Shown piece after piece: positions 19,601 to 29,873 of a stretch of DNA of 64,000 nucleotides; the first letter of the stretch is position 1; every line of letters begins with the position of its first letter. The stretch covers positions 22,003,067 to 22,067,066 of the forward strand of contig BTRK01000002.1 of NCBI GenBank assembly GCA_036245805.1. Direction: 5' to 3'. A program made the position numbers and the translations under genes. The stretch comes from Pristionchus mayeri (taxonomy: Eukaryota; Nematoda; Chromadorea; Rhabditida; Neodiplogasteridae). The notes under the pieces are model-generated. The model ran no database searches. It had not been told where the DNA came from and saw only the letters and a list, made by a program, of their open reading frames with translations.

Positions 19601-22600
19601 TCTGACTCACTGCTCACCTCTCTTCATCTCGTCCCCCCTCTCTCTCCCGCCTCTTGCTCTTGACCTCTCTATTCGTGAAGAATAGGCGAATGTTCCTTAG
19701 TTTCTAAGCCCTTCTTCCTCTTCCTTCACCCAATCAGTCTCCATTCCGCCCCCTTCTCATCTTCCCCCATATGGATCATCTCCCCTATCACGATCGTCTT
19801 TCTTCATCACCTCATTTCTCCTCTTTCTCATCCTTCCTTATCCCTCTTCTTTCCAAATCCTCTTCTTCTCATTCGCCGTCATCCATTGGTTCAGTGGTGA
19901 GAATACTCGATTATCTAATCTATTACTTGAGTAGGAGTGATCTAGACAGAATCCATTGCACGATCGATGGCATTTCGAGTAGGAAGAGCGAAGGGGAAGG
20001 AGATTGGAGGGGATGGAAGTGTGCTGTTGCAGGAGCGACTGTCCAATCCATCAGGGATGTCTCCCGACCCCGATGTGGTATGGTGTGAGAGAGATGAGTG
20101 GGGAGGGAAGAATGGCAGGTGATGGAGGGATACCTCTACAAGAGATCGTCCAATGCACTCAGGAAGTGGAACAGGAGATGGTTCCAGATCAAGGACTGCA
20201 AGTTGGTCTGTCGCTATCTCCTTATTTACAGACCATGAGACGTAGGGTACGCATTAACTGAATAGCAAACTCATACAAGTGGTAATTAATTGAAAAATAA
20301 TAGCCGATCTCCTCAGATTCTTAGGACATGGCTTTATATTATTTGAGAAATAATAGTGTAATCTGTTCAGTTGTACTCTCATCGTTCATGGGATCAGGAA
20401 GAACCGACGGTGATGGAGGAGAATCTCATGCTGTGTCTAGTGAAACCAGCTGCTGCCAGTGTAGACAGGACAGCCTGCTTCGAATTGGTCACTCCCACGA
20501 GGTGAGAGGTGGGGAGGGGGCGTTGTACTGGCATCTCTCATGGCAGGAGTCATCTGCTGCAGGCAGACTCGGAAGTGATGTGCAATGCGTGGATGAGGGC
20601 ACTGCAGAGGACGATCCTCCATCTGCACGAGTCCCATCAGGTGAGGGAGAGGGGGGGGGAGGAGGAGGATGAGGGGGAAGAACAGGGGTGCATGGATCGA
20701 CATTTAATTATTCTCATACTGTCTTCCTGAAGTGCTGAGGTCTGGCATTTTTTTATTTGCATTGACTCAATGGATAATATCAATTTTTCAACTGCTCATT
20801 TAGCAGATTTTGAAATCTGATTTGAAATCAACGCAATCGATTTAGTTTACTCACAAATTGAATTTTAAACATCGGGGAATGATCGACGGTGATTATGTGA
20901 ACTAGGTTGTGTAGTGCTAGAGTATTTGATCGATTGGTAGTCGATCGACCATAGGGAGATTATCTTTATCTCGTGTTCATCCTCGTCCATCTATTGACCA
21001 GTAAGGGATAGAGATGATCAAAGAAGAGTCTAGGGATGTAATGGTTCATTCCAGAAGGGAGTTCCATCCCGTGATTCTTCCCTTCCTTCCTCCAATGGAT
21101 CTTCAGTCCAAGTCCCGCCCACTCCTGTAAATGGACCTTCCACTAAATTGTATGATCAGCTGAGGAAGGATAAGACGAATCGGTGAGCAAGATTGATCTC
21201 AGTTCATATTCTTTCGAAAGAATATTTACAATCTTCCATTCGTGATCCACTTTTCCAAAGATATAATTAACATCACGCAGTAATTAACTTATTAATTTGA
21301 AGGTTGTGTGGGGACTGTGGCGAGGCGGATCCCAAATGGATCTCCATCAATCTCGGAGTGAGGATTACTTTTATTTTTTTATAAATTATATGGCCTCTTA
21401 AGAAGTGTTCACCGTTAATTTTTAATTTGTAATAGACTGAATAATTAATTGAATTAATGGCAGCTTCTTCTGTGCATCGAATGCGCGGGACTTCATCGAT
21501 CACTCGGAGTGCACGTCTCCAAGGTAATCCTTAGCGTCCCAATCTATCTATGAGAGACTGTTTGAGTCAGTGAACATATGCTTGGCAAAGTGCGAAAAAT
21601 CGAAATTGCCCAAAATTTGCATACATGTGGTACTCGAGGAAGCCTGTTCACCCACCACTTATTTAGTGTTCTAGATCATTCCCAACAAAGTGCGCCCAAC
21701 TTTAGGGGTGCTACCGTAATCCCACTTTTTTTATTATTTCGTCATCGATTAGAACGGCGCATATTCTAAAAGATCCGCCGCTGACTACCAATTATACCAC
21801 TCAAGTTTCATTTCGATCTGATTCAAAACCCATCGAGAAAAATCGAAAAGTCGAAAAAAATTTTGAATTTTAAATTTTAGTTCATTCAGATAGGTGGGTA
21901 TGAGCAAATTTTATTTCAGTATTGTATAGAGCACCAATGATACATTCTAAAATAAAAATATGGAAAAAATAATAAGGTCGGTTTTTGATATATTGACTAA
22001 AAACTACTAAATCTTAGAATAAAGCCAGTTTGTGATAAGCTCGATTGCCTACCGTAACCCATCCTAGATGCAGTACTCCGTGGGGGTAATCGATTAGCAT
22101 TAGTAGAATTTCGATATTCCTTCGCGCACGCGGGAGCGCAGGTTTTTAAAAGCTACCGTAATTATACATGGGTTGCGGTAGCTTTTAAAGACCTGCGCTC
22201 CCGCGCGCACGAAGGATTTTCGAAATTCTGCAAGTGCTAATCGATTTAGTTTATCGAGTACTGCATCCAGGATGGGGTACGGTAGGTTATCGAGCTTATC
22301 ACAAACTGGCTTTATTCTAAGATTTAGTACTGTGAGAATTTAAAGCCAGTCAATGGTGTTAGTGCGAGTGCAGCGAGTGCGTTTGGGAGAATGAAAGAAA
22401 AGTGGTGCATAATTTCTGAATTCGGTACCAACAACGCATGTCTCTCTCTCCGACGGCATCTCCCCTTGCGAAGAAAAGGAAGTACACGGTGACTGGATCA
22501 CTCGAGGGAGTCCTCCAGTTCTGCCTCAGTCTCAGCAACAAGATCGAGCAGGAGCAGCAGTACTCACGCAGACTCGAGGAGAGGATACGTGAGTTGGAGA

Positions 22601-25600
22601 CGCGTATCCCTCCTCCCCTTGACTCGAGCGTAGCCACTGTAGACGATGTTGACATGAACTCCCCCTCGACCTCTGCTGCCCCTCCCCTCACTACCAATCC
22701 CAATGTCAGCCCCACTTCCTCCCCGACCCCTTCCCCGGAGACTCCCTCTGACCTCGAAAGGAGTGTGGTCATCGCTCGCCTACCCGTGGATCGCTCTCTC
22801 AGCCCGGCAGCACAAGTAAGGAGGGATTTCGATCAAGTAGTCTCTCTCACTGCTCTGACTGGAATCCCATGCCTGCCAATCACCGTCTATCGGATGCCGC
22901 CTGCTGAGGTTGATTCCCCTCACATCCGATTGACCAAGGTGGTTCTCCCCACCAGAAAGCACGCCTCTCTCTTCGTAAAAAATGCCAATCGTGTCTCTCG
23001 CGATTCGTTCTTCAAGGAAGTGTACATCCGTCCTTCCTACGCTGACAGGGAGGACTCTCGCCGCAAGATTCCCGGTCCTGGCTGTGGTAGAAATGGACCT
23101 GATCCCACTCCCTCTGTCAGACCTACCGAACCACCCCGCAGCCAGCAGTCGCGTCCTCAGTCGAACGGAGCCCCACCTAGGAACAGAACGAGAAGCAGAC
23201 GTGATTCTGTGTTCACTTCCGCCTCGAATCACAGACCTGATCACCTGAATTCCCGTCCCCGCCCTCTCCTGAATCAGACCCACCATCGGAACAGCTCCCC
23301 TTTCCTTCCCCCCAACGCCTCGAGTGGATATGGAGCCCCTCCCCGTCCATTCTTCTATAGACACATTCCCAACGTTCCCTTCCTTCATCAGTACCCCACC
23401 CCCAATCCGTTCCTTTCCCATGTTTCACACTATGGCACTCCTCCAAACTTCGGAGCCCAGGGAAACTGGTATTGATTCACCGGCCCAAAAATAATCACGC
23501 AGACAGAAACTCACTTTCATTCTCCGCCATTCTTGCCAACTGCCGCTCTGTCCAAAACAAACTACAGTATCTTTCACAAACCCTTTCTAAAAAGTATACT
23601 ATGATTTGCCTCACTGAGACTTGGCTCTCTCCAACATTCCCTACCTCGCTTCTCCTAGGTGACCATGATCAGTACTACAATGTGTTCAGAAGAGATATAA
23701 ACTCTAGAGGCGGTGGCGTAGCGATCATACTACATTCTTCCATAAGCGCAGCACAGATTGCTGATGAAACCGTACCTGAATCCCACGAATTATTAGCAGT
23801 CGATGTTGATATAAATGGTGACCTAATTAGGATTGTCTGCGCCTACCGTAATCCCAAAGCAAATACGATACAAACTGCCTCTCTTGCCAAGTCAATTCTT
23901 GACCTTTGCTCATGCCCCCAACCAACAATAGTTACTGGCGACTTTAATCTACCCGATATCAACTGGTCAATCTTCCCCTCTCCCCAGCCAAAAGCAGTTA
24001 CCCCTCCCTCCCAATCATTCATTGACCTCTGTAACTCAGCAAAACTTGCCCAATTTGTCAAAGAACCTACCAGAAAGGAAAACATCCTTGATTTAGTATT
24101 ATGTAACCATCCCAGCCTCGTCACCCAAACTGAAGTATGCCCCCCTTTCGAAATGTCTGACCATTCGACGGTCGAATTCAAGTTTGCAATGAGTCATTCG
24201 GCACCCGCTTTTACTCTGAGGCGCGACTACAGAAATGCAGATTATGACCTCATTAACTCTCAGTTAGCAAACATCGACTGGACAAGCGCATTTTCGAAAA
24301 TATCACATGTGGATCTCATGTACGACCTCTTGATAAGCGTCATTCAAAAATCAATAGACATCCATGTTCCATGGACCAAAGTGAGCCTTTCACATGGAAA
24401 ACTTCCCCCCCATATTGAGCGACTCTTAGGAAAGCGTTTTCAAGCATGGCAGAAATCAATTAATAGCAACGATCCGAATGATCAACATGAATTCGAGAAC
24501 CTAAACAAAAAGTTTCGCAAAGAGTTACAACGGTATCACAAAACCATCGAGAAAAAAGTGATCGAAAGCGATGATAAGAACAAGTTCTTCCGTTTTATGA
24601 AACGTTGTTCTAATAAATCCAAGGGAGTAGAAGGTCTGACGAGAGCTGATGGCACCTTAGTAATGGATGACTTAGGCAAAGCAAATTTACTTGCCGAAAC
24701 TTTTGTTAGCGTGTTCACCATCGATGATGGAAAACAGCCAAATAGTCAAGACCTCCCTCAACTTGGTAATTACGAAGAACCCCAGTTTCTTAGGCATGAA
24801 ATCTGTGCCCTTATTGAGAAATGGAAACGCTCCTCCTGTAAAACCCCCGAGAACATTGACCTCACCTTCATAAAACGAATTGCCGTACCCATTTCCGAAG
24901 CACTTGAAATCATTTTTAGGAACTCCTATCAATCTGGAAAGGTCCCCTCCCATTGGCGACATTCCATAGTAACACCAGTTAAGAAATCACCCCCCTTTTC
25001 CAATCCCCTAAACTACAGGCCCATCTCAATTACATCCTTCTTTTGTCGAGTTTTTGAACGCATTTTGTGCAAATCCATTATCACCCATTGTGAACAATTA
25101 GATATTTTCCCCGATGAGCAATACGGATTCCGTAAGAAACGATCGCGTGAACTTCAAATGCTCGAAGTCCTCGAACACTGGACAGCATCTATTAGTGAAG
25201 GGAAACCAGTTGACGTCATATATTTTGATTTTGCAAAAGCCTTTGATAGAGTCTCCCACCCCAAGCTAAAACTCAAGCTCACCACCATAGGTCTCTCCGA
25301 TAATACAGTCAACTGGATAACAGGATATCTCACTCATAGATCATTCCAAGTGAGAGTAAAAGATACGCTTTCTACCTCAATGCCTGTAACTAGCGGCGTT
25401 CTACAAGGCTCAGTCTTAGGCCCTCTGTTATTTCTTATTTACACCTCAGAAATCCCTTCCCTAGTTCAAAACCACGGAGTCGTTGCGAGAATGTATGCCG
25501 ATGACATAAAAATATATCGATCCTTTAGAAAGGGAAATTCGCCTGCCCCACTACAAGCTGCGATTGACACTATCGTAAACTGGTCCGAAGAGTGGCAACT

Positions 25601-28600
25601 CCCCCTTGCTGCGCATAAGTGTAACTCACTGCACCTAGGCAGAGCAAATACAAAGCGAACATATGCTATTGGAACCACAACTCTGGAACAAAAAGAAAAA
25701 GTGAAAGACCTCGGCTTTGTTATCCAGAAAAACCTCTCATTCTCTGACCATTGTTCTACCGTATCCACTAAAGGCAAAACTGCATGTCACACTATCCTCA
25801 GAGCCTTACGAACCAAAAATATAGAAGTACTTCTCAAAACGTACTCAATGTATATTAGACCGATTTTAGAAAGCGCTTCCTCCGTCTTCAATCCGTACCA
25901 AAATAAAGATAAAAAAGAAATCGAAAAAGTACAGAACTACTTCACAAGACGTTTATTTATGCGCTGTTTTAATCATACCTGGGAAAACATGCCCACTGCT
26001 CTCGCTCGCAACAAGAAACTGGGCATTGAGTCCCTAGAGAAGCGTAGAATAGCGATTGATAAGAGAGTAGCCACAAATCTCATCCGAGGCGAAATATAGT
26101 ATTTCCAACCGAAAACCACATTATTTCAAAATCTACTACACTCGAAACGGCATGAACTTCAATAATCCTGGATCGAACCACAACTACAGACACAATAGCT
26201 TCTTTCCAAGAGCGGCAAGGCTTTTAGTAAATACCGAGAATCAAACCAGTTCATCTGAGTAGATCCCCCCGACCCTATTATCCCAATAACCACTCGTCAT
26301 TTTAACCGTCATTAATTGCCTATTCTATTTCAATTCTGTGAACGTTATTTCGAACGAAATAGCATAAATATATATATAAGTCGAAAAAAATTTTGAATTT
26401 TAAATTTTAGTTCATTCAGATAGGTGGGTATGAGCAAATTTTATTTCAGTATTGTATAGAGCACCAATGATACATTCTAAAATAAAAATATGGAAAAAAT
26501 AATAAGGTCGGTTTTTGATATATTGACTAAAAACTACTAAATCTTAGAATAAAGCCAGTTTGTGATAAGCTCGATTGCCTACCGTAACCCATCCTAGATG
26601 CAGTACTCCGTGGGGGTAATCGATTAGCATTAGTAGAATTTCGATATTCCTTCGCGCACGCGGGAGCGCAGGTTTTTAAAAGCTACCGTAATTATACATG
26701 GGTTGCGGTAGCTTTTAAAGACCTGCGCTCCCGCGCGCACGAAGGATTTTCGAAATTCTGCAAGTGCTAATCGATTTAGTTTATCGAGTACTGCATCCAG
26801 GATGGGGTACGGTAGGTTATCGAGCTTATCACAAACTGGCTTTATTCTAAGATTTAGTACTGTGAGAATTGAAAGCCAGTCAATGGTGTTAGTGCGAGTG
26901 CAGCGAGTGCGTTTGGGAGAATGAAAGAAAAGTGGTCGATGGATGTTACGAGCGGAATATTTTAAACCCAGTTTGCGGTTCATACTCGGCTTCTCCTTCT
27001 AGACAGAATCGCAAACTGGGTTTAAAATGTTCCGCTCGTAACATCCGTCGACCACTTTTCTTTCATTCTCCAAACGCATTCGCGGCACTCGCACTAACAC
27101 CATTGCTTGGCTTTTTATTCTCACAGTAGTTTTTAGTCAATATCTCAAAAACCGACCTGTTTATCGTGGGATTACGGTAGCACCCCTAAAGTTAGGCGCA
27201 CTTCGTTCGGAATGATCTAGAACACTAAATAAGTGGTGGATAAGCAGGCTTCGTCGCATACTACATGTATACAAATTTTGGGCGTTTTCGATTTTTTAAC
27301 TTTGCCAAGGGTCTTCACAAATAGGTTCACTGACTCAGATAGTTTCTCCTATAGTATATGTATTCTTCGTGCAGGTTCGCAGTCTCACGATGGATTCATT
27401 CGATGCAGAGACACACGAAATGCTAGCGCAGGTATCAAAAGAGCCCTCATTACAATCATAGCGAGAAGAGCGGCTCTCCAGTTGGTTGGAAGTGTCTGAA
27501 TTATTGTAGATGGGCAACACTCTGGCTAACAGTGTCTTCCTCTCCCATGCTCCCTCCCCCTGTAGTCAGATCTCCCCCTCTCCAGCCACTCCCTCGTCCA
27601 CCAGAGAAGAAAGAGAGGCATGGATTCGGTTTGTCCTATTTACTATTCTAAACTTCTATGATCGTTCTTTTTTAGTAATACAGTCAGATACTCATTATGA
27701 GAACGAGTGTAAAAAATATTTCATCTAAATATGATTATATGTATATCGATGCCCCTTGCAGTGCTAAATACGTGGATAAGAAATGGGCAGCGATGCCGAT
27801 GAAGAAATCGAGTACGTGCACGAGATTGAATGAAGGAATGAAGGAGACGGAGAAGATCGGTGAGAGAGAAGGGGGAGGAAGGAGAAGGAGGAGGGGGAGG
27901 AGGGGGGGGGGTCGAGAGAGGATGGAGGAAGGAGTGAATTACAGCTCGCAGTTCTTCATCCGACCATCTGGAGGAGTGCAATGGAACTGGAGGAGAGAGC
28001 GAACGATTGGGAGTGAGGGGAATCTCTCCCGGTAAGTCCTACCCTTATCCGTCATGTAGTGCCGTACTGGAGGGAATGACTTCTCACTTGTAATAATGAG
28101 AGGATATGATTCTGCTCATTCTAGGTCCCTCTCCTTTCACTCTCCATCGATTATTCGAGGCAGCGAGAACGGGAGATCTGAAGGGAATCCTAGCGAGTAT
28201 CGTGAGTGGAGTGGAGATTAATGGGAAGAGGAATGGAGAGACTGCATTGCATCTCGCAGTCAGAGAGGTATTCTGCCCTTCCCCCCCCCCCTCTCCCCCT
28301 CTCTCCCTCTCTCTTCCCTCCTCCAGGGACAGACATCAGCGACGGAACTTCTGCTTGTGAATGGGGCGAAGGTGGAAGTGAAGGACGGCGAGGGGAGCAC
28401 TCCCTTGCACGTCGCTGCCATGGGGGGAATCACACTGTCAGTCTTCCATTCATTCATTCCCTCGAAGGGGTCAATCACTCTTCATTCCTCTCTTTCCTAT
28501 TCTTTGACTCCCTCTCTTCTCAGGGGAGTCTGTCAACTTCTCCGTCGAGGGGCGAATCAGGAGGAAATGAATGGGAACGGAGCGACTCCCCTTCAATTGG

Positions 28601-28837
28601 CAGTCGATGGAGTACACGCTGATATCGTCACTATGTGAGAATTTCCTCCTCCTCCCCCCCCCTCCCCCCCCCCCCCCCCCCCCCCGGTCCCCTCTCTTCC
28701 CTTCGAATTCTTTCCATTTCAGTTTCCGAGTCCATTCGATGAGAGATCAATTCGCAGAGGAATTCAACAATCCCATGGACGAGACTGTGACCAATGTAGT
28801 CTCCGATATCACTAGAAAGGCCGGCAATCGGACATAG
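16602..28837 (+). CDS. acap: ACAP-family Arf GTPase-activating protein (BAR, PH, ArfGAP, ankyrin)
   Basis: This is an Arf6-type GTPase-activating protein acting at membranes and endosomes. The start MTRLAPLESIDIEEALKDSP matches the ACAP N-terminus (EECLKDSPRF in vertebrates). BAR-domain exons run from 16825 to 19147 (MIKLVAVMAELGQTYVANF, AQLQTKLQNFIK, TTLDYVAHINIAHAHKNH, EYSLFFHRGHAFFDEW). The PH domain is at 20120-20640 (VMEGYLYKRSSNALRKWNRR, LLQADSEVMCNAWMRAL). The ArfGAP zinc finger is at 21303-21524 (LCGDCGEADPKW, then LLCIECAGLHRSLGVHVSK, i.e. C-x2-C and C-x2-C with the arginine finger region) and continues at 27376 (VRSLTMDSFDAE) and about 27510-27620. Three ankyrin repeats follow at about 28155-28635, and the stop is at 28835-28837. 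A 5.8-kb composite transposon lies in the intron that splits the ArfGAP domain; flanking splice sites look intact. Confidence 0.93.
21848..22406 (+). repeat. 559-bp direct repeat, left copy (with internal palindrome)
   Basis: The segment from AAGTCGAAAAAAATTTTG to GAAAGAAAAGTGGT recurs at 26378-26936 in the same orientation, offset by exactly 4530 bp. By eye I find one difference (AATTTAAAG here, AATTGAAAG in the other copy). It includes a palindrome whose arms contain GCGCACGCGGGAGCGCAGG and its complement. It ends 31 bp before the LINE ORF1 start. Confidence 0.9.
22438..23475 (+). CDS. LINE ORF1 protein (coiled coil plus RRM-like region)
   Basis: A 345-residue protein starting MSLSPTASPLAKKRK. 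Residues about 20-60 form a heptad-like coiled coil (SLSNKIEQEQQYSRRLEERI), typical of trimerising ORF1 proteins. Residues about 100-200 (SVVIARLPVDR, then PITVYRMPPAE, VLPTRKHASLFVKNA and VYIRPSYADRE) match the RNA-binding central domain of CR1-like ORF1 proteins. The C-terminal third is a Pro/Arg/Asn-rich basic tail. No CCHC zinc knuckle is visible. Its role is nucleic-acid chaperone and RNP assembly for retrotransposition. It ends in TGA overlapping the ORF2 frame. Confidence 0.85.
   Translation: MSLSPTASPLAKKRKYTVTGSLEGVLQFCLSLSNKIEQEQQYSRRLEERIRELETRIPPPLDSSVATVDDVDMNSPSTSAAPPLTTNPNVSPTSSPTPSPETPSDLERSVVIARLPVDRSLSPAAQVRRDFDQVVSLTALTGIPCLPITVYRMPPAEVDSPHIRLTKVVLPTRKHASLFVKNANRVSRDSFFKEVYIRPSYADREDSRRKIPGPGCGRNGPDPTPSVRPTEPPRSQQSRPQSNGAPPRNRTRSRRDSVFTSASNHRPDHLNSRPRPLLNQTHHRNSSPFLPPNASSGYGAPPRPFFYRHIPNVPFLHQYPTPNPFLSHVSHYGTPPNFGAQGNWY
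23472..26099 (+). CDS. LINE ORF2 protein: AP-like endonuclease and reverse transcriptase
   Basis: An open frame of about 875 codons. Endonuclease motifs are ANCRSVQNK (N), CLTETWLSP (E), RIVCAYRNP, TGDFNLPDINW (D-x-N) and MSDHSTVEFKF (SDH). Reverse transcriptase motifs are HWRHSIVTPVKK, NYRPISITS, EQYGFRKKRS, VIYFDFAKAFDRVSH, GVLQGSVLGPLLFLIY and the catalytic RMYADDIKIY. A CR1-type thumb and C-terminal region follow to the TAG at 26097-26099. No frame disruption is seen. The frame overlaps the ORF1 stop, and the boundary given begins at a TTG; the first ATG in frame (23601) lies inside the endonuclease domain, so initiation is probably non-standard. Confidence 0.9.
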   Translation: MIHRPKNNHADRNSLSFSAILANCRSVQNKLQYLSQTLSKKYTMICLTETWLSPTFPTSLLLGDHDQYYNVFRRDINSRGGGVAIILHSSISAAQIADETVPESHELLAVDVDINGDLIRIVCAYRNPKANTIQTASLAKSILDLCSCPQPTIVTGDFNLPDINWSIFPSPQPKAVTPPSQSFIDLCNSAKLAQFVKEPTRKENILDLVLCNHPSLVTQTEVCPPFEMSDHSTVEFKFAMSHSAPAFTLRRDYRNADYDLINSQLANIDWTSAFSKISHVDLMYDLLISVIQKSIDIHVPWTKVSLSHGKLPPHIERLLGKRFQAWQKSINSNDPNDQHEFENLNKKFRKELQRYHKTIEKKVIESDDKNKFFRFMKRCSNKSKGVEGLTRADGTLVMDDLGKANLLAETFVSVFTIDDGKQPNSQDLPQLGNYEEPQFLRHEICALIEKWKRSSCKTPENIDLTFIKRIAVPISEALEIIFRNSYQSGKVPSHWRHSIVTPVKKSPPFSNPLNYRPISITSFFCRVFERILCKSIITHCEQLDIFPDEQYGFRKKRSRELQMLEVLEHWTASISEGKPVDVIYFDFAKAFDRVSHPKLKLKLTTIGLSDNTVNWITGYLTHRSFQVRVKDTLSTSMPVTSGVLQGSVLGPLLFLIYTSEIPSLVQNHGVVARMYADDIKIYRSFRKGNSPAPLQAAIDTIVNWSEEWQLPLAAHKCNSLHLGRANTKRTYAIGTTTLEQKEKVKDLGFVIQKNLSFSDHCSTVSTKGKTACHTILRALRTKNIEVLLKTYSMYIRPILESASSVFNPYQNKDKKEIEKVQNYFTRRLFMRCFNHTWENMPTALARNKKLGIESLEKRRIAIDKRVATNLIRGEI
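26378..26936 (+). repeat. 559-bp direct repeat, right copy
   Basis: Second copy of the segment at 21848-22406, same strand, one mismatch seen by eye. It directly follows the AT-rich 3' end of the LINE and runs into the right half of the foldback element (central palindrome 26936-27055). This placement makes the pair either an exceptionally long target-site duplication or a pre-existing tandem duplication. Confidence 0.9.
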
Positions 28838-29873
28838 TGAGTGAATACTCCAATCTGTCCTTCAATAGATCTTAGAGAGATACTAGATACCGTATACTAG
28901 CTGGATAGTCACCATATATCATAACATTCCCTTCACTATCTTATCTCCTTTTCTCATATAGACTGGGATGTTCTATCTTCTCTTTCCACTTTCCTCTCTC
29001 TAGCCTTTCCTCTCTCCAGTGTAGATATTCCCGTATCATTCCCCGGTGTTCCCGTTCTACTTTATCCTAATCGTTATCCTCTGTGAATACAAATGATAGT
29101 TTTATTTATATAGAAGCATAACTAATCTTAATAACATAATTATTCCGCTTCCGAGTATTTTTCCCTCTTTCATGTATTGTATTGGATAACATGTCACCCA
29201 TTCATCCAATCATCGATCAATTGTAATCGACCCCTTGCCAATCCAAATTAATTACGTGCTCAGTTTACTTTTCGATTCCCCTCTATAATATCAACGGAAC
29301 TCCCATACTATCACTATGTACAATGTAGAAGCAAAAGCGATTCAGTCATTTCTCCCCTCACGGATTTGAAGGCATTTTTAATGGAATAAAGTGATGAATT
29401 ACCTCAATCGATGAAACGTGCTCACGACGCGTTATTGCTCCAATCGCCACAGTATCTCAGAGGGGTTTCTTTCATAACTCCAATATGAAAGATTAGTCAT
29501 CCATCACGGAGAGTGTCATCCTCATGCTTCTTTCCTCTTCTCTTCTCCTCGCGTTTTGAGTTAGAGTTGGTAAGATGAATGAGAGTTCGCCCTCCCACTC
29601 TTCTAATTCACGTGATTAGTCTATTTGTAGGAGAGTGATTCACTGACCCCCCCCCCTATCGCTCTCCTCTTTCTTCCCTTGTTGTCTTCCTACTCTCTCG
29701 ATTGACGGTATCAGCTTCCTATTCGTTCTCCACTTCCTAAATCAGACCCCTCTCTCTCTTCTATGGCTCGCCCACGAAAGGTCTCTCTTTCCTCCCATTA
29801 CTTCTCTCAAATCTACAATAGCTGCATGATGTATTAATAATTTGAGAATGGTCGTCTTCCGTCTCCTCCAATA
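28838..29873. other. Spacer between ACAP and IPPK
   Basis: It contains the 3' UTR of the Arf GAP gene and, further right, pyrimidine-rich sequence likely to be the promoter of the inositol kinase gene. A C homopolymer sits at 29648-29657. No supported exon or RNA gene was seen. Confidence 0.5.

Larger units (their letters stand above)
22407..26377 (+). mobile_element. Full-length CR1/Jockey-type non-LTR retrotransposon
   Basis: The interval between the two direct repeats holds a short 5' leader, ORF1 (22438-23475), ORF2 (to 26099) and a 3' UTR ending in GCATAAATATATATATAAG. The simple AT microsatellite at the 3' end rather than poly(A) fits CR1-like LINEs. Both ORFs are intact, so the copy looks young and potentially autonomous. 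Confidence 0.85.
21547..27355. mobile_element. Composite foldback element carrying a LINE
   Basis: Terminal inverted repeats of about 180 bp pair 21547-21730 with 27175-27355 (shared blocks GAGTCAGTGAAC, CTTGGCAAAGT, CCCAAAATTTG, ACTAAATAAGTGGTGG, TTCTAGATCATTC and GGTGCTACCGTAATCCC on one arm or its complement). Inside are further nested palindromes, at 22010-22325 and again at 26540-26855, and a central one at 26936-27055. The ends look like TA target sites. The left arm carries about 230 bp absent from the right arm. I infer an ancestral foldback transposon of about 1.3 kb, later invaded by a CR1-like LINE. No transposase is visible, so it would have been mobilised in trans. Confidence 0.75.

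Noticed and set aside
22780..23421. 213-codon minus-strand frame opposite LINE ORF1
   Set aside because: Antisense shadow of an intact ORF1 with recognisable domains.
21848..26936. LTR retrotransposon
   Set aside because: Direct repeats flank the element, but the coding part has an AP-type endonuclease and CR1-type RT, with no gag/protease/integrase or primer-binding site, so it is a LINE.
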